From contig NZ_JAMBOJ010000052.1 of assembly GCF_023715565.1 (NCBI RefSeq), positions 1 through 33,999 of the forward strand: a stretch of 33,999 nucleotides of DNA, read 5' to 3'. The position numbers and the translations under genes are program-made. Below are positions 21,342 through 29,622 of the stretch, one piece after another. How positions within the stretch are numbered: the first letter of the stretch is position 1; each line of letters starts with the position of its first letter. Below the pieces are notes generated by a model that made no database searches, was not told the DNA's origin, and saw only the letters and a list, made by a program, of their open reading frames with translations. Source of the stretch: Cytobacillus firmus. Its GTDB lineage: Bacteria; Bacillota; Bacilli; Bacillales; Cytobacillaceae.

Positions 21342-21446
21342 ATGACAAAGCACACGAAAAAAGACGGCGGCACTAAGCAAAAAGGCAAAAACAAACCAAA
21401 ACAAAAAACATCCGGTTCTGCTAACGGCCAGAACGGTTATCACTAA
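21342..21446 (+). CDS. 34-residue lysine-rich peptide, unrecognised
   Basis: GGAGGGGACC precedes an ATG opening MTKHTKKDGGTKQKGKNKPK, followed by QKTSGSANGQNGYH and a stop. The composition (Lys, Gly, Gln, Asn; no hydrophobic core) resembles small acid-soluble spore proteins of the minor classes, but no family can be named with confidence. The strong ribosome site argues for real translation. Confidence 0.6.
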   Translation: MTKHTKKDGGTKQKGKNKPKQKTSGSANGQNGYH

Positions 21447-21448
21447 AA

Positions 21449-21555
21449 AGAAAAGCGGAAGCGCCTTCGGAACAAACACACTTGTTCCTGCGAAGCACAT
21501 CCGAGGAAGCTTTCCCTTGGTGCTCACCTCCGACGCCTCGAGGGGGTAGGATCTT
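21449..21555. repeat. Bacillus-type intergenic repeat (AAGCGGAAGCGCC class)
   Basis: Starts AGAAAAGCGGAAGCGCCTTC and ends with CGACGCCTCGAGGGGGTAGG. On the other strand it reads GCGCTTCCGCTTTTC at the 3' end, the common dispersed repeat of Bacillus relatives. A shorter related unit lies at 27093-27155. Confidence 0.6.
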
Positions 21556-21567
21556 GCGCCAGAATAT

Positions 21568-21606
21568 AAAAAAGCCTGGGAATTTGAATTCCCAGGCCTT
21601 CTTTAT
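21568..21606 (-). terminator. Intrinsic terminator of the metal ATPase gene
   Basis: Leftward, GGCCTGGGAATT-caa-ATTCCCAGGC is followed by TTTTTTAT. It overlaps the end of the ATPase gene. Confidence 0.88.
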
Positions 21607-23525
21607 GATCTCAATAACCTCAGACTGTTTAAAATAACCAAAATGGTTGACCCTTCATGGCCGATAACGCCATAAGGAAGGTCAAGCAGCTGCAGGAAGT
21701 TGGATGCAATTAATAACATGATGACCGTGATGGAGAAGATGACATTTTGTTTGATGATAGTATTCATCCGTCTTGAAAGTTCGATGGCTTCTGCAATTTT
21801 CGGAAGGTCATTTTTCATTAAAACCACATCAGCCGTTTCAAGCGCTACATCCGTTCCTTCGCCCATGGCAATTCCGACATTGGCGGTGGCCAGAGCAGGG
21901 GCATCATTAATTCCGTCACCAACCATGGCGACAGTGCTGTATGTTTCCTTCAGCTTTTTCAAATGCTCCACTTTGTTTTCAGGCAGGCATTCGGCAATAT
22001 GCTCGTTGACATGGCTTTCGCCAGCAATGGCTGCTGCGGTTGTCTGGCTGTCACCTGTCAGCATGATTGTGTAAATTCCCTGTTTCTTTAAAAGGTCAAT
22101 GGCCTGTTTGGTTTCCTCCCGGACAACATCCTTCAGAGAGAGGAGGCCGACGATTTCATCGTTTTTCTGGACAAATACAACCGTCTTTCCTTCGCTTGCC
22201 ATGCGGTCGGCAGCTCCGTCTTCAAATGCCATGGCCTCAGTTTTACCAACAAAAGAGGCTTTGCCGATTTTCCATTCATCACGGTCAACCTTCGCTTTGA
22301 CTCCGAATCCCGTAACATCTTCAATGCTCTCCGGGTGGATAAGGGGCTCTGTAAGTGTGCTCTTGGCATATTTGACAATGGCATTAGCCAGCGGGTGGTT
22401 TGAATGACTTTCAATGGATGCGACCTTTAGAAGCAGTTCTTCCCTGGAAAGCCCATTCTTGACTACAACATCGGTTACTTCCGGTTTTCCTTTTGTCAGT
22501 GTGCCGGTTTTATCAAAGGCAATCGCCTTAAGATGGCTCAGGTTTTCGAGGTGCACACCGCCTTTAAAAAGGATGCCGTGTCTCGCTCCATTTGAAATGG
22601 CTGATAAAGTCGCAGGCATGATGGATGCGACTAAGGCACAGGGGGATGCGACAACAAGAAGGATCATGGCCCGGTAAAAGGTTTCCGTCCAGCTCCATCC
22701 TAACAGAAAGTGTGGAGCAAACATCATCAGAACAACAACAGCCAATACAATTTTGACATAGGTGCCTTCAAACTTTTCAATGAAAAGCTGTGAAGGGGAT
22801 TTCTCACTTTGAGCTGATTGCACAAGCTCGATAATTTTTTGAAAAAGAGTTTCGTTAGTCGGTTTCGTGATTTCAACTGTAATCGATCCGTTCAAATTCA
22901 CAGTCCCGGCAAATACCTGATCATCCGCGCCTTTGGAAACAGGAAGTGACTCACCCGTAATGGCGGCTTCGTCCAGCGATGAATGGCCTTTCACTATGGT
23001 TCCATCAGAGGGAACCCGCTCACCCGGCTTTACAAGAATAAAATCACCGATACTCAGCTCGGAAATATGGACACGCTCTTCGAAACCGTCTGTAATCCTC
23101 AGAGCCTCTTCAGGCTGCAGCTCCATAAGAGAAGAAATTTCCTTATGGCTTTTGTTCATGGTGTAGGTTTCCAGCGCACCGCTGACTGCGAAAATAAATA
23201 TCAGGATGGCGCCTTCTGTCCAATAGCCGATAATGGCTGAGCCGATTGCAGCGAAGATCATCAGCATTTCAACATTCAATTCCTTATCCTCAATGGTTTC
23301 TTCGATTCCTTCTTTCGCCTTCGCAAAACCGCCGATTACGAAAGCCAGCAGGTAAGCGGCAATCGATGGTGTTTCCATTCCGCTACGGTCTAACAGCCAG
23401 CCTGTCAGAATCAATACACCGCTCAGAAGTGCGGCAATTAATTCAGCATGGGGTTTGATTTTTTCTAAAAGACCTTCTTCAGATCGATTGCTGCCTTTAA
23501 GCAGAGCCTTTGCCTCCATACTCAT
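21603..23525 (-). CDS. Heavy-metal translocating P1B-type ATPase (ZosA/CadA-like)
   Basis: A 640-residue ion pump. It has eight expected membrane helices, the actuator-domain motif ITGESLPV, the metal-site motif SPCAL in helix 6, the phosphorylation site DKTGTLTKG (Asp near residue 336), and MVGDGINDAPALA in the hinge. Cys-Pro-Cys is replaced by Ser-Pro-Cys, as in zinc/cobalt-group pumps. There is no N-terminal heavy-metal-binding domain: the protein goes directly from a short leader to the first helix, as in B. subtilis ZosA. The substrate is probably zinc or a related divalent ion. AGGAGG precedes the ATG. No metal-responsive regulator gene adjoins it, and I could not find a clean PerR or Zur box. 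Confidence 0.88.
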   Translation of the reverse strand: MSMEAKALLKGSNRSEEGLLEKIKPHAELIAALLSGVLILTGWLLDRSGMETPSIAAYLLAFVIGGFAKAKEGIEETIEDKELNVEMLMIFAAIGSAIIGYWTEGAILIFIFAVSGALETYTMNKSHKEISSLMELQPEEALRITDGFEERVHISELSIGDFILVKPGERVPSDGTIVKGHSSLDEAAITGESLPVSKGADDQVFAGTVNLNGSITVEITKPTNETLFQKIIELVQSAQSEKSPSQLFIEKFEGTYVKIVLAVVVLMMFAPHFLLGWSWTETFYRAMILLVVASPCALVASIMPATLSAISNGARHGILFKGGVHLENLSHLKAIAFDKTGTLTKGKPEVTDVVVKNGLSREELLLKVASIESHSNHPLANAIVKYAKSTLTEPLIHPESIEDVTGFGVKAKVDRDEWKIGKASFVGKTEAMAFEDGAADRMASEGKTVVFVQKNDEIVGLLSLKDVVREETKQAIDLLKKQGIYTIMLTGDSQTTAAAIAGESHVNEHIAECLPENKVEHLKKLKETYSTVAMVGDGINDAPALATANVGIAMGEGTDVALETADVVLMKNDLPKIAEAIELSRRMNTIIKQNVIFSITVIMLLIASNFLQLLDLPYGVIGHEGSTILVILNSLRLLRS

Positions 23526-23891
23526 CGTTTGTCCTCCTAAAATGGTTTTAATGTTTTTCAGTAGTCTTATTGAGAAGAATAATCACATTCAATAACCCTA
23601 AAAAACAACGAAAGCTGCCACCAGATAGGTGACAGCGTGAAAATCAGTAATGCAGCTTGCATTATAAAATTATGGTAATCTAGTACACTTATATTACTAT
23701 ATAGCCTATGAAAAGAGAAGCTAAACGGTCTTTAAAAATTAATAATAATTTTTGGTTACGAATTCTGACCATTGATTTCCGCGGGGAGGAGTCAAGTACC
23801 CACCATTCCAGTCAACTCAGTAATTTAAACTTAATCTGCATTTGCAAGCTTAATCTAATATTAATCTTTTGTAGCTCCAACTATTACGTAT
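23526..23891. other. Intergenic region between yfkF and the metal ATPase gene
   Basis: 366 bases, mostly A/T-rich. AATGCAGCTTGCATT at 23648-23662 is a palindrome of unknown role. ATTGATTTCCGCGGGGAGGA at about 23772 resembles the end of the ggagcggaaatcaa repeat and is probably a relic. No gene with a convincing ribosome site was found; the ORF of 78 codons across 23708-23944 runs into the 3' end of yfkF and has no ribosome site. Confidence 0.45.
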
Positions 23892-25070
23892 TTAGAAAGA
23901 TTGGCTTTTCTCCAATACCTGCCCCTTGTGCCCGAAAAAGGTGACGGCACCAAAAATAATCAATAGCATCACACTTATAATATTGAAGAAGCTGATTGTC
24001 TTGAATAATTCAATGAAAAGGCCGCCGAAGTAGGGGCCAATCAGGCTTCCGATGCTGAAGGCTACGCCGCAAAGCAGGTTGCCGGTCGGAAGCAGGTTCT
24101 TTGGCATTAAGTCTGCCATATAGGTGATGCCAAGTGAGAAGGTTGATCCGACGGCCATGCCCGCAATAAACAGGCAAATGGTCAGCGCAAGCACGATTTC
24201 CTCAAGCAGGCTTGCAGCGACAAAGCTGATAAACCCGATAAAAAGAACACTCATTAACACTTGGCGTCTTCCGAAATTATCACTCATGATGCCTAGCGGA
24301 AGCTGGAATAGGATGCCCCCGATCGCAAATGAAGTCAGCAGCAGGGAAACACTTGAAACTTCGAGCCCAATGCGCAGGCCATAGATGGGAAAGCTGCCAT
24401 TCAATGAAGCTTCCAGAAACCCGTAGCCCATTGCCGGAAGGAAGGAAACCCAGCCATATTTCGTGGCTTTAGAAAAACGCTTCATCGTTTCCCGGAATGA
24501 GTTAATTTCAATGGACTGTTCAGGGAAGTCATTTTTCAATGAGAATAAAAACAGCCAGGCAATCAGACATAGAATGGAAGAAATGATAAACGGCATGGTT
24601 TCATTGATTTTGACAAGCGGTGCCATTAATGGACCCACAGCAAACCCCACTCCGAAGAAAAGTCCGTACAGAGAGATATTCCGGCCGCGTTTATTTTCCG
24701 GAGAAAAGGAGGTGATCCATGTCTGAGTTCCGAAATGCAGGGCATGGTCGCCGATGCCAATTAGAAGCCGAAGGATGAACCAGAACCAAAACGATTTCCA
24801 GAGCGGAAAAAGCATGAGGGATACAACAACTAGTAACCCTCCAAGAATGATGACCGGCTTGTACCCGTATTTTCGCAATGGATATTCCATAAAAGGTGAA
24901 ATGAGAAGGATGCCAATATATAAACCAGTTGCATTTAGTCCATTTAAGCTCGAGGAAATGCCGTCATTTTCAAAAATAATCGCAATTAGCGGCAGAAGCA
25001 TTCCCTGGCTGAAGCCGGAAATGGCCACAATGCTGATGAGAATCCAAAATCGCATTGTTTCTTTATTCAT
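23892..25070 (-). CDS. yfkF: MFS transporter, YfkF-like
   Basis: A 392-residue major facilitator with about 12 helices. The start MNKETMRFWILISIVAISGF, then SQGMLLPLIAIIFENDGISSSLNGL, closely recalls B. subtilis YfkF, a permease of unknown substrate. The RYGYKP-type loop 2-3 is less canonical than in drug efflux pumps, while the second-half loop SDNFGRRQVLM is standard. It lies in the yfkM-to-yfkA block in the order expected, between yfkH and yfkE, although an ATPase, an OsmC protein and an acyl-CoA-dehydrogenase-like gene are interspersed. AGAGG precedes the ATG. Confidence 0.85.
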   Translation of the reverse strand: MNKETMRFWILISIVAISGFSQGMLLPLIAIIFENDGISSSLNGLNATGLYIGILLISPFMEYPLRKYGYKPVIILGGLLVVVSLMLFPLWKSFWFWFILRLLIGIGDHALHFGTQTWITSFSPENKRGRNISLYGLFFGVGFAVGPLMAPLVKINETMPFIISSILCLIAWLFLFSLKNDFPEQSIEINSFRETMKRFSKATKYGWVSFLPAMGYGFLEASLNGSFPIYGLRIGLEVSSVSLLLTSFAIGGILFQLPLGIMSDNFGRRQVLMSVLFIGFISFVAASLLEEIVLALTICLFIAGMAVGSTFSLGITYMADLMPKNLLPTGNLLCGVAFSIGSLIGPYFGGLFIELFKTISFFNIISVMLLIIFGAVTFFGHKGQVLEKSQSF

Positions 25071-25217
25071 AAAAAAACCTCTTTTTCTGACGTGAAATAT
25101 AAATGTCTCCTAAATGATGGTATCGGGAATAAGGAATCTTGGCAAGAGTAAGTTTATGGTCATAGAAGGCAAAATAGTGTAATCTCTACTAATAATAAGA
25201 TAAAAGGGGCGAATACG

Positions 25218-25601
25218 ATGGAATTTAAAATGAAGGAAGAAGCAGGCTTTTATGCCGATTTGCCATTTGGACGTCTGGAGGTGGCCGGTGATGAAGAGTA
25301 TGGCTTCAGGCCGTACCAGCTGCTTGTCGCTTCGCTGGCTGTTTGCAGCGGCGGTGTCTTGAGAAAAATCATGAAAAAAATGCGCTTGGAATTCGAGGAT
25401 ATCCAAATAAGAACCAGTGTAGAAAGAAATCCAGAAAAGGCTGACCGGGTGGCAAAGGTGCAAATCCACTTCATTATTAAAGGAACAGATTTAAATGAGG
25501 CGAAACTCCACAAGGCATTGGAATTGACCAGAAGGAATTGTTCAATGGTGCGCTCAGTGGAAGATAGCATTGAAATAGAAGAGACATTTGAACTTATTTA
25601 A
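25218..25601 (+). CDS. OsmC/Ohr-family peroxidase-like protein
   Basis: A 127-residue protein of the OsmC fold, which reduces organic hydroperoxides with two cysteines. Cys43 in SLAVCSGGVL and Cys108 in TRRNCSMVRSV occupy the two expected redox positions; GFRPYQLLVASLA is the family's conserved helix. It is of the small YhfA-like group and not Ohr proper. The reductant is unknown, and not every member of the group has been shown to be a peroxidase. AAAGGGGCG lies upstream of the ATG, and a terminator follows, so it is monocistronic and divergent from yfkF. Confidence 0.85.
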   Translation: MEFKMKEEAGFYADLPFGRLEVAGDEEYGFRPYQLLVASLAVCSGGVLRKIMKKMRLEFEDIQIRTSVERNPEKADRVAKVQIHFIIKGTDLNEAKLHKALELTRRNCSMVRSVEDSIEIEETFELI

Positions 25602-25608
25602 CATGCAG

Positions 25609-25641
25609 ACAGGAAAGGGGATGCCTCTTTCCTGTTTTTTT
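25609..25641 (+). terminator. Intrinsic terminator of the OsmC gene
   Basis: ACAGGAAAG pairs with CTTTCCTGT around GGGATGCCT, followed by TTTTTT. Confidence 0.9.
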
Positions 25642-25692
25642 ATAAGGCTGTTTTCGCAAAGTTTGTTGCTATTTATATTATATTTACTGAGT

Positions 25693-25738
25693 TGATTGTA
25701 GTGGAAAGCGAGCATCCTCTCACTGCAATCAACGGACA
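25693..25738. repeat. Relic of the GGAGCGGAAATCA-class repeat
   Basis: GTTGATTGTAGTGGAAAGCG and CACTGCAATCAAC are inverted ends flanking AGCATCCTCT. The unit matches the terminal part (...GGAAAGCGAGCATCCTGGAGCGGAAATCAAC) of the Bacillus intergenic repeat also recognised at 19414-19492. Confidence 0.55.
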
Positions 25739-25798
25739 ACATTGATAAGCGAAAAACAACAATTTATACGAAAAGAGCCTTTTATAAAGAGCGTACTT

Positions 25799-25828
25799 TT
25801 GTGAAAGACAGAATAATAATAGTATAAT
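25799..25828 (+). promoter_or_regulatory. Candidate sigma-A promoter of the acyl-CoA-dehydrogenase-like gene
   Basis: TTGTGA (25799-25804) and TATAAT (25823-25828) are separated by 18 bases, about 50 bases before the gene. Confidence 0.55.
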
Positions 25829-25877
25829 AATTCCTATAAAAATAATAAGAATTTCAGTAGAGATGAGGTGCCCCAGA

Positions 25878-27020
25878 TTGAAATTCCAGGATGTAAAAAC
25901 CGTCGAAGAAAGAATCATGCTCATGGAAGAACTCTCACAAAATTTTTTATCAAGAGCCGCTAAAAATGATGAAGAAGGCCTTTTTCCGTTTGAAAATATA
26001 AAAGAACTAAAAGAATCCGGCTACACTTCTTTGACCGTCCCTAAGCGCTATGGGGGAAAAGAAATCTCCCTTTCAGAATTTCTGCAACTTCAGGAAAAGA
26101 TAGCGGAAGGTGATGGATCCACCGCCCTGTCCATTGGCTGGCATATGGGGATTATCAAGAGCCTTGGCGAGAAAAACAACTGGGAAGAAGCTGTATTTAA
26201 GAAACTGTGTGAAGACGTCAAAAAGGGTGCCCTAATGAATAACTGTGCAACAGAACCGCAGACGGGAAGCCCTACAAGGGGAGGCAAGCCTGTTACCTCT
26301 GCACGAAAAGAGGGGGATTCCTGGCTTATTGATGGCCGAAAAAGCTTTACCACCATGGCTCCTTTGCTGGATTACTTTAATGTGAGCGCCACCATTGAAG
26401 AAAGTGGAGAGATAGGGAACTTTTTAATTCCGGGAAACTCTGCTGGCCTGAAGATTGAGGAGACGTGGGACAGTATTGCTATGAGAGGAACCGGCAGCCA
26501 TGATCTTCTTTTAAAAAATGTAAGGGTGAAGGAAGATGCGCTTGTTGAAATGTTTCAGCCCGGCAAAAAAGGCGCGGCCGGCTGGCTTCTCCACATTCCG
26601 GCCTGTTATTTGGGCATTGCACAGGCTGCTCAGGATTATGCGATTGCCTTTGCGAATGGTTATTCACCGAACAGCATAAAGGGTGCCATTATTGATTTGC
26701 CCAATGTTCAGCAAAAAATTGGCGAGATGGAATTTGAACTCATGAGAGCACGCCATTTCCTTTATTCAGTTGCAAATAAATGGGATGAAGCAAACGATGA
26801 TACGAGAAGCGGAATGCAGCCGGAATTGGGAGCGGTTAAGCTTGCTGTAACGAACGCGGCCATTACAGTAGTCGATTTGGCCATGCGGGTGGCAGGTGCG
26901 CGCAGTTTATCGGCGAAAAATCCGCTGCAGCGCTATTACAGGGATGTGCGAGCCGGGCTGCATAACCCGCCGATGGATGATATGACAATTCAGGCATTGG
27001 CAAAAAATGCGATAAAGTAA
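25878..27020 (+). CDS. Acyl-CoA dehydrogenase-superfamily flavoprotein (YdbM-like)
   Basis: A 380-residue flavoprotein of the acyl-CoA dehydrogenase fold: helical N-terminal domain (1-115), a beta domain beginning NNCATEPQTGSPTRGG and including GRKSFTTMAP, and a C-terminal helical domain ending YYRDVRAGLHNPPMDDMTIQALA. The last motif is typical of the YdbM group and of reduced-flavin monooxygenases such as the DszC group, so it could be either a dehydrogenase or a flavin-dependent monooxygenase. I could not identify the catalytic Glu with certainty. The TTG start at 25878 is preferred since GAGGTG lies 7 bases before it; the ATG at 25863 overlaps this site. It is monocistronic. Confidence 0.8.
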   Translation: MKFQDVKTVEERIMLMEELSQNFLSRAAKNDEEGLFPFENIKELKESGYTSLTVPKRYGGKEISLSEFLQLQEKIAEGDGSTALSIGWHMGIIKSLGEKNNWEEAVFKKLCEDVKKGALMNNCATEPQTGSPTRGGKPVTSARKEGDSWLIDGRKSFTTMAPLLDYFNVSATIEESGEIGNFLIPGNSAGLKIEETWDSIAMRGTGSHDLLLKNVRVKEDALVEMFQPGKKGAAGWLLHIPACYLGIAQAAQDYAIAFANGYSPNSIKGAIIDLPNVQQKIGEMEFELMRARHFLYSVANKWDEANDDTRSGMQPELGAVKLAVTNAAITVVDLAMRVAGARSLSAKNPLQRYYRDVRAGLHNPPMDDMTIQALAKNAIK

Positions 27021-27025
27021 CGAAG

Positions 27026-27055
27026 AAAGCTGCTGCTTTAGATGGCAGCTTTTTA
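27026..27055 (+). terminator. Intrinsic terminator of the acyl-CoA-dehydrogenase-like gene
   Basis: AAAGCTGC pairs with GCAGCTTT around TGCTTTAGATG, followed by TTTAT. Confidence 0.85.
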
Positions 27056-27089
27056 TATTTAATTATAAAATTCTGAAGTTAGATAATTG

Positions 27090-27155
27090 TCTAGCTCCAG
27101 GCGCCATCGGCTCGAGGTATTCTTGTGCCGATAGGCGGGGGCCTTCCTCTTTTCT
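27090..27155. repeat. Short Bacillus-type intergenic repeat (GTCTAGCTCCAG class)
   Basis: TTGTCTAGCTCCAGGCGCCA, then CTCGAGGTATTCTTGTGCC, GATAGGCGGGGGCCTTCC and a pyrimidine tail. This is the common tctagctccagcgcc...gcgcctcgcgctttt repeat of Bacillus relatives, related to 21449-21555. Confidence 0.6.
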
Positions 27156-27286
27156 AACAAGTTTGATTCTTTCTAAAAATGGCTAAAGAGAAAGTACGTT
27201 TTACATAAAGTCTCAGCATATAATCACATAGGCACGAATGTGCAGGCAATACTAAAAAATATTATAAAACGTAAGGAGCTAAAGAT

Positions 27287-28348
27287 ATGACAAATAAAGT
27301 GTTCATGGTATTGGCATTTGCGGGTGTTCCGCTGTCTATCATCGGAACATTGATGCACTGGTCCAATATAGTGCTGTTTGGGATATACTGCATCACGATT
27401 ATCGCATTAGCAAGTTATATGGGGAGGGCAACAGAAAGCCTTGCCGTAGTAGCGGGTCCCCGAATTGGCGGATTACTGAATGCCACCTTTGGGAATGCGG
27501 TTGAACTTATCATTTCGATTTTTGCGTTAAAGGCTGGCCTGATCAGCGTTGTGCTTGCATCACTTACAGGATCCGTATTGGGGAATTTACTTTTAGTTGC
27601 TGGGCTGTCATTTTTCGTTGGGGGAGTAAAATACAAGACCCAGTCTTTTAATGTATTCGATGCACGCCACAATTCAGGACTCCTGATGTTTGCAGTCATT
27701 GTGGCTTTTGTAATCCCTGAGGTTTTTTCCATGACCATGGATGAAGCTGAAACGATTACGTTCAGCATCGGCATTTCTGTCATTTTAATCGTTCTGTATT
27801 TAGCGGCTTTGTTCTTCAAATTGGTCACCCATCGGGGCGTCTATCAATCAAAAGAGGAGAGCAAAAGCTCTCATGAGGAGGAAACCCCGGAATGGAGCAA
27901 AGGGAAGGCCATTGCGGTGCTGGCTATTTCGACTATTGCGGTTGCCTATGTATCAGAGAATCTGGTGCATACCTTTGAAGCAGTAGGGGAAGTGTTTGGC
28001 TGGACAGAGCTGTTTATTGGGGTCGTGATTGTGGCCATCGTCGGAAATGCGGCGGAGCATGCTTCTGCCATCATTATGGCGTATAAAAATAAAATGGACA
28101 TTGCAGTTGAAATTGCTGTTGGATCCACACTTCAGGTGGCGATGTTCGTTGCGCCGGTTCTTGTACTGCTATCACTGATATTCCCGACAGCCATGCCGCT
28201 TGTTTTTACATTGCCTGAGCTGATTGCCATGGTGACGGCCGTCCTGCTGATGATTGTCATCGGCAATGACGGGGAAACCAACTGGTTTGAAGGAGCCACT
28301 CTGCTGGCAGCTTACGTTATCATGGGAATCGGATTTTACCTTTTATAG
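27287..28348 (+). CDS. yfkE: Calcium/cation:proton antiporter (YfkE/ChaA-like)
   Basis: A 353-residue CaCA-superfamily exchanger of the CAX type that expels Ca2+ for protons. The two inverted alpha repeats are clear: GLLNATFGNAVELIISIFAL (about 62-82) with the conserved GNA..E, and IVGNAAEHASAIIMAYKNKM (about 249-270) with the second GNAAEH. An acidic loop (KEESKSSHEEE) separates the halves. Length and motifs match B. subtilis YfkE, whose structure shows the H+/Ca2+ exchange fold. AAGGAGC precedes the ATG. It is monocistronic, with a terminator downstream. Confidence 0.92.
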   Translation: MTNKVFMVLAFAGVPLSIIGTLMHWSNIVLFGIYCITIIALASYMGRATESLAVVAGPRIGGLLNATFGNAVELIISIFALKAGLISVVLASLTGSVLGNLLLVAGLSFFVGGVKYKTQSFNVFDARHNSGLLMFAVIVAFVIPEVFSMTMDEAETITFSIGISVILIVLYLAALFFKLVTHRGVYQSKEESKSSHEEETPEWSKGKAIAVLAISTIAVAYVSENLVHTFEAVGEVFGWTELFIGVVIVAIVGNAAEHASAIIMAYKNKMDIAVEIAVGSTLQVAMFVAPVLVLLSLIFPTAMPLVFTLPELIAMVTAVLLMIVIGNDGETNWFEGATLLAAYVIMGIGFYLL

Positions 28349-28356
28349 CAAATAGA

Positions 28357-28391
28357 AAACCGGCTCTGAAAATTCTCAGGGCCGGTTATTT
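28357..28391. terminator. Terminator between yfkE and the region before yfkD
   Basis: AACCGGCtCTGA pairs with TCAGgGCCGGTT around AAATTC. A T-rich tail is present on the rightward side (ATTTAT) and a TTTTC on the leftward side, so it may serve both directions. Confidence 0.75.
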
Positions 28392-28463
28392 ATATGGGTA
28401 TTTAAGTACTTTTCTTAAAGGATTATGTTTACTCAGAGAATGGTTCTGTTCGCTTTCTGTCAT
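28386..28463 (-). CDS. Possible 25-residue peptide
   Basis: Leftward, AAGGTTGGTG precedes an ATG opening MTESEQNHSLSKHNPLRKVL and ending KYPYK with a stop inside the terminator stem. Hydrophilic, no known family. Support is limited to the ribosome-site-like sequence and the terminator. Confidence 0.25.
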   Translation of the reverse strand: MTESEQNHSLSKHNPLRKVLKYPYK

Positions 28464-28757
28464 TGATCACCAACCTTCATGCTGATTTTAGATCATTAAC
28501 CTGACTTGCAGATGACTTAACAAAAAAACGATTCTCCTCCTTTTACATAGTAGTGGGGTTGATTTCCACTGCCCTCCTTTAATTTAGTAACCTCATTATA
28601 TACTTTTATTTGATATTTGTAAATATTCTGATTTTTACATTTTTGTTACAAAGTAACGAAACAAAGCTTATTTTTCATGGGAGGGATAATAACTGCTTTC
28701 TCCGAAAAAACTAATATCAACCCTAAAAAGATTGTGACTTGAAAGGAGAAAGACATC
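28464..28757. other. Intergenic region upstream of yfkD
   Basis: Together with the small ORF this is a 409-base stretch without an established gene. It is A/T-rich and on the leftward strand contains two strong ribosome-site-like words, AAAGGAGG (28573-28580) and AAAAGGAGG (28536-28544), each followed only by micro-frames of 8 and 11 codons. The yfkD promoter must lie in its right half; no well-matched -35/-10 pair was fixed. Confidence 0.4.
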
Positions 28758-29579
28758 ATGAAAAAATACGTAAGCATTCTTTTTTTAGGTCTAATACTAT
28801 TGCTGTCATTCCATCCGGCCGCAGAAGCACAGAAAGGGGCTGAGAAGCCGGCTAAACAGCCGCAGAAAGCAATCACTATCCCTAATTCGGTGCTGAATGT
28901 AACGAAGGAAAATACGTATCCGAACCCTGCGCAGGATATGCCGACACTGCAGCCGAGCGAATTAACTCAGCAGCTCATTGATTCGTCGAAGGTTACGATC
29001 GAAAATCCGGATCTCATCCGGATGCTGAATGAAACCTCTGTCAGCAGCACTCCGTTCGCACTTGGCTATAGAGCGATCGTCTATCTCGGTCAGTGGCCGC
29101 TAAATTATCAGTCTGCTGAAACCTCCCCTAATTGGGAATATCAAAGGATAAATACAAACTATTTCGATAACCGGGGCGGCAAGGCGCCATACCAAATTCA
29201 CTATGTGCAGGAAGCTCAGAAGGTTGTCCGCGGAGGACTTACCGCCAAGGTTCCCAATGCAGAGGATGTTAAAAAGATGATGCTCCTCAAAGCCATGGAG
29301 AAATCAGGTCTGCCGCTTGCTTTTGAAACAATTATAGGTGCAGGCACCAAAAAAGATCATATCTATAATATTCCGCCTAAAAGATTAGGCTATCTATACG
29401 GCTATGCTCCTGCCATTAATGAAAAGGGGAAAGTCACGTATGGAGAAGTGTATTTGATGCTGAAAGGCAGTAAAAAAATGATCGTCATTAAAAATGTCAC
29501 TTCACAGGGAATAGGTGCCTGGATTCCGATTCAGGATCATGTGACATTCGGGTTTGTTGTTTCGGAAAGACCGAGGTAA
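28758..29579 (+). CDS. yfkD: YfkD-like secreted protein
   Basis: A 273-residue exported protein. A signal peptide (MKKYVSILFLGLILLLSF, cut after AEA at about residue 24) is followed by a charged linker and a soluble domain with SSTPFALGYRAIVYLGQWPL, and an end GIGAWIPIQDHVTFGFVVSE. This is the YfkD family of Bacillaceae; its function is unknown. The protein lacks cysteine in the mature part, as is common for exported proteins of Bacillus. AAAGGAG precedes the ATG. It sits between yfkE and yfkAB, the order found in B. subtilis. Confidence 0.88.
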   Translation: MKKYVSILFLGLILLLSFHPAAEAQKGAEKPAKQPQKAITIPNSVLNVTKENTYPNPAQDMPTLQPSELTQQLIDSSKVTIENPDLIRMLNETSVSSTPFALGYRAIVYLGQWPLNYQSAETSPNWEYQRINTNYFDNRGGKAPYQIHYVQEAQKVVRGGLTAKVPNAEDVKKMMLLKAMEKSGLPLAFETIIGAGTKKDHIYNIPPKRLGYLYGYAPAINEKGKVTYGEVYLMLKGSKKMIVIKNVTSQGIGAWIPIQDHVTFGFVVSERPR

Positions 29580-29622
29580 AAAAAATCAGCCAGCCCAATA
29601 TCCGGGCTGGCTGATTTTTTTA
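29580..29622. terminator. Bidirectional terminator between yfkD and yfkAB
   Basis: AATCAGCCAGCCC pairs with GGGCTGGCTGATT around AATATCC, with A-run on the left and T-run on the right. It ends both convergent genes. Confidence 0.92.

Noticed and set aside
21700..22407. Rightward ORFs across the metal ATPase gene (e.g. 21700-22074, 22099-22407)
   Set aside because: They are antisense shadows of a long conserved P-type ATPase and lack ribosome sites.
23526..23600. PerR or Zur box upstream of the metal ATPase (expected for zosA)
   Set aside because: ATTGA...TCAAT-like words are present but no convincing match to TTATAATnATTATAA or to a Zur palindrome.
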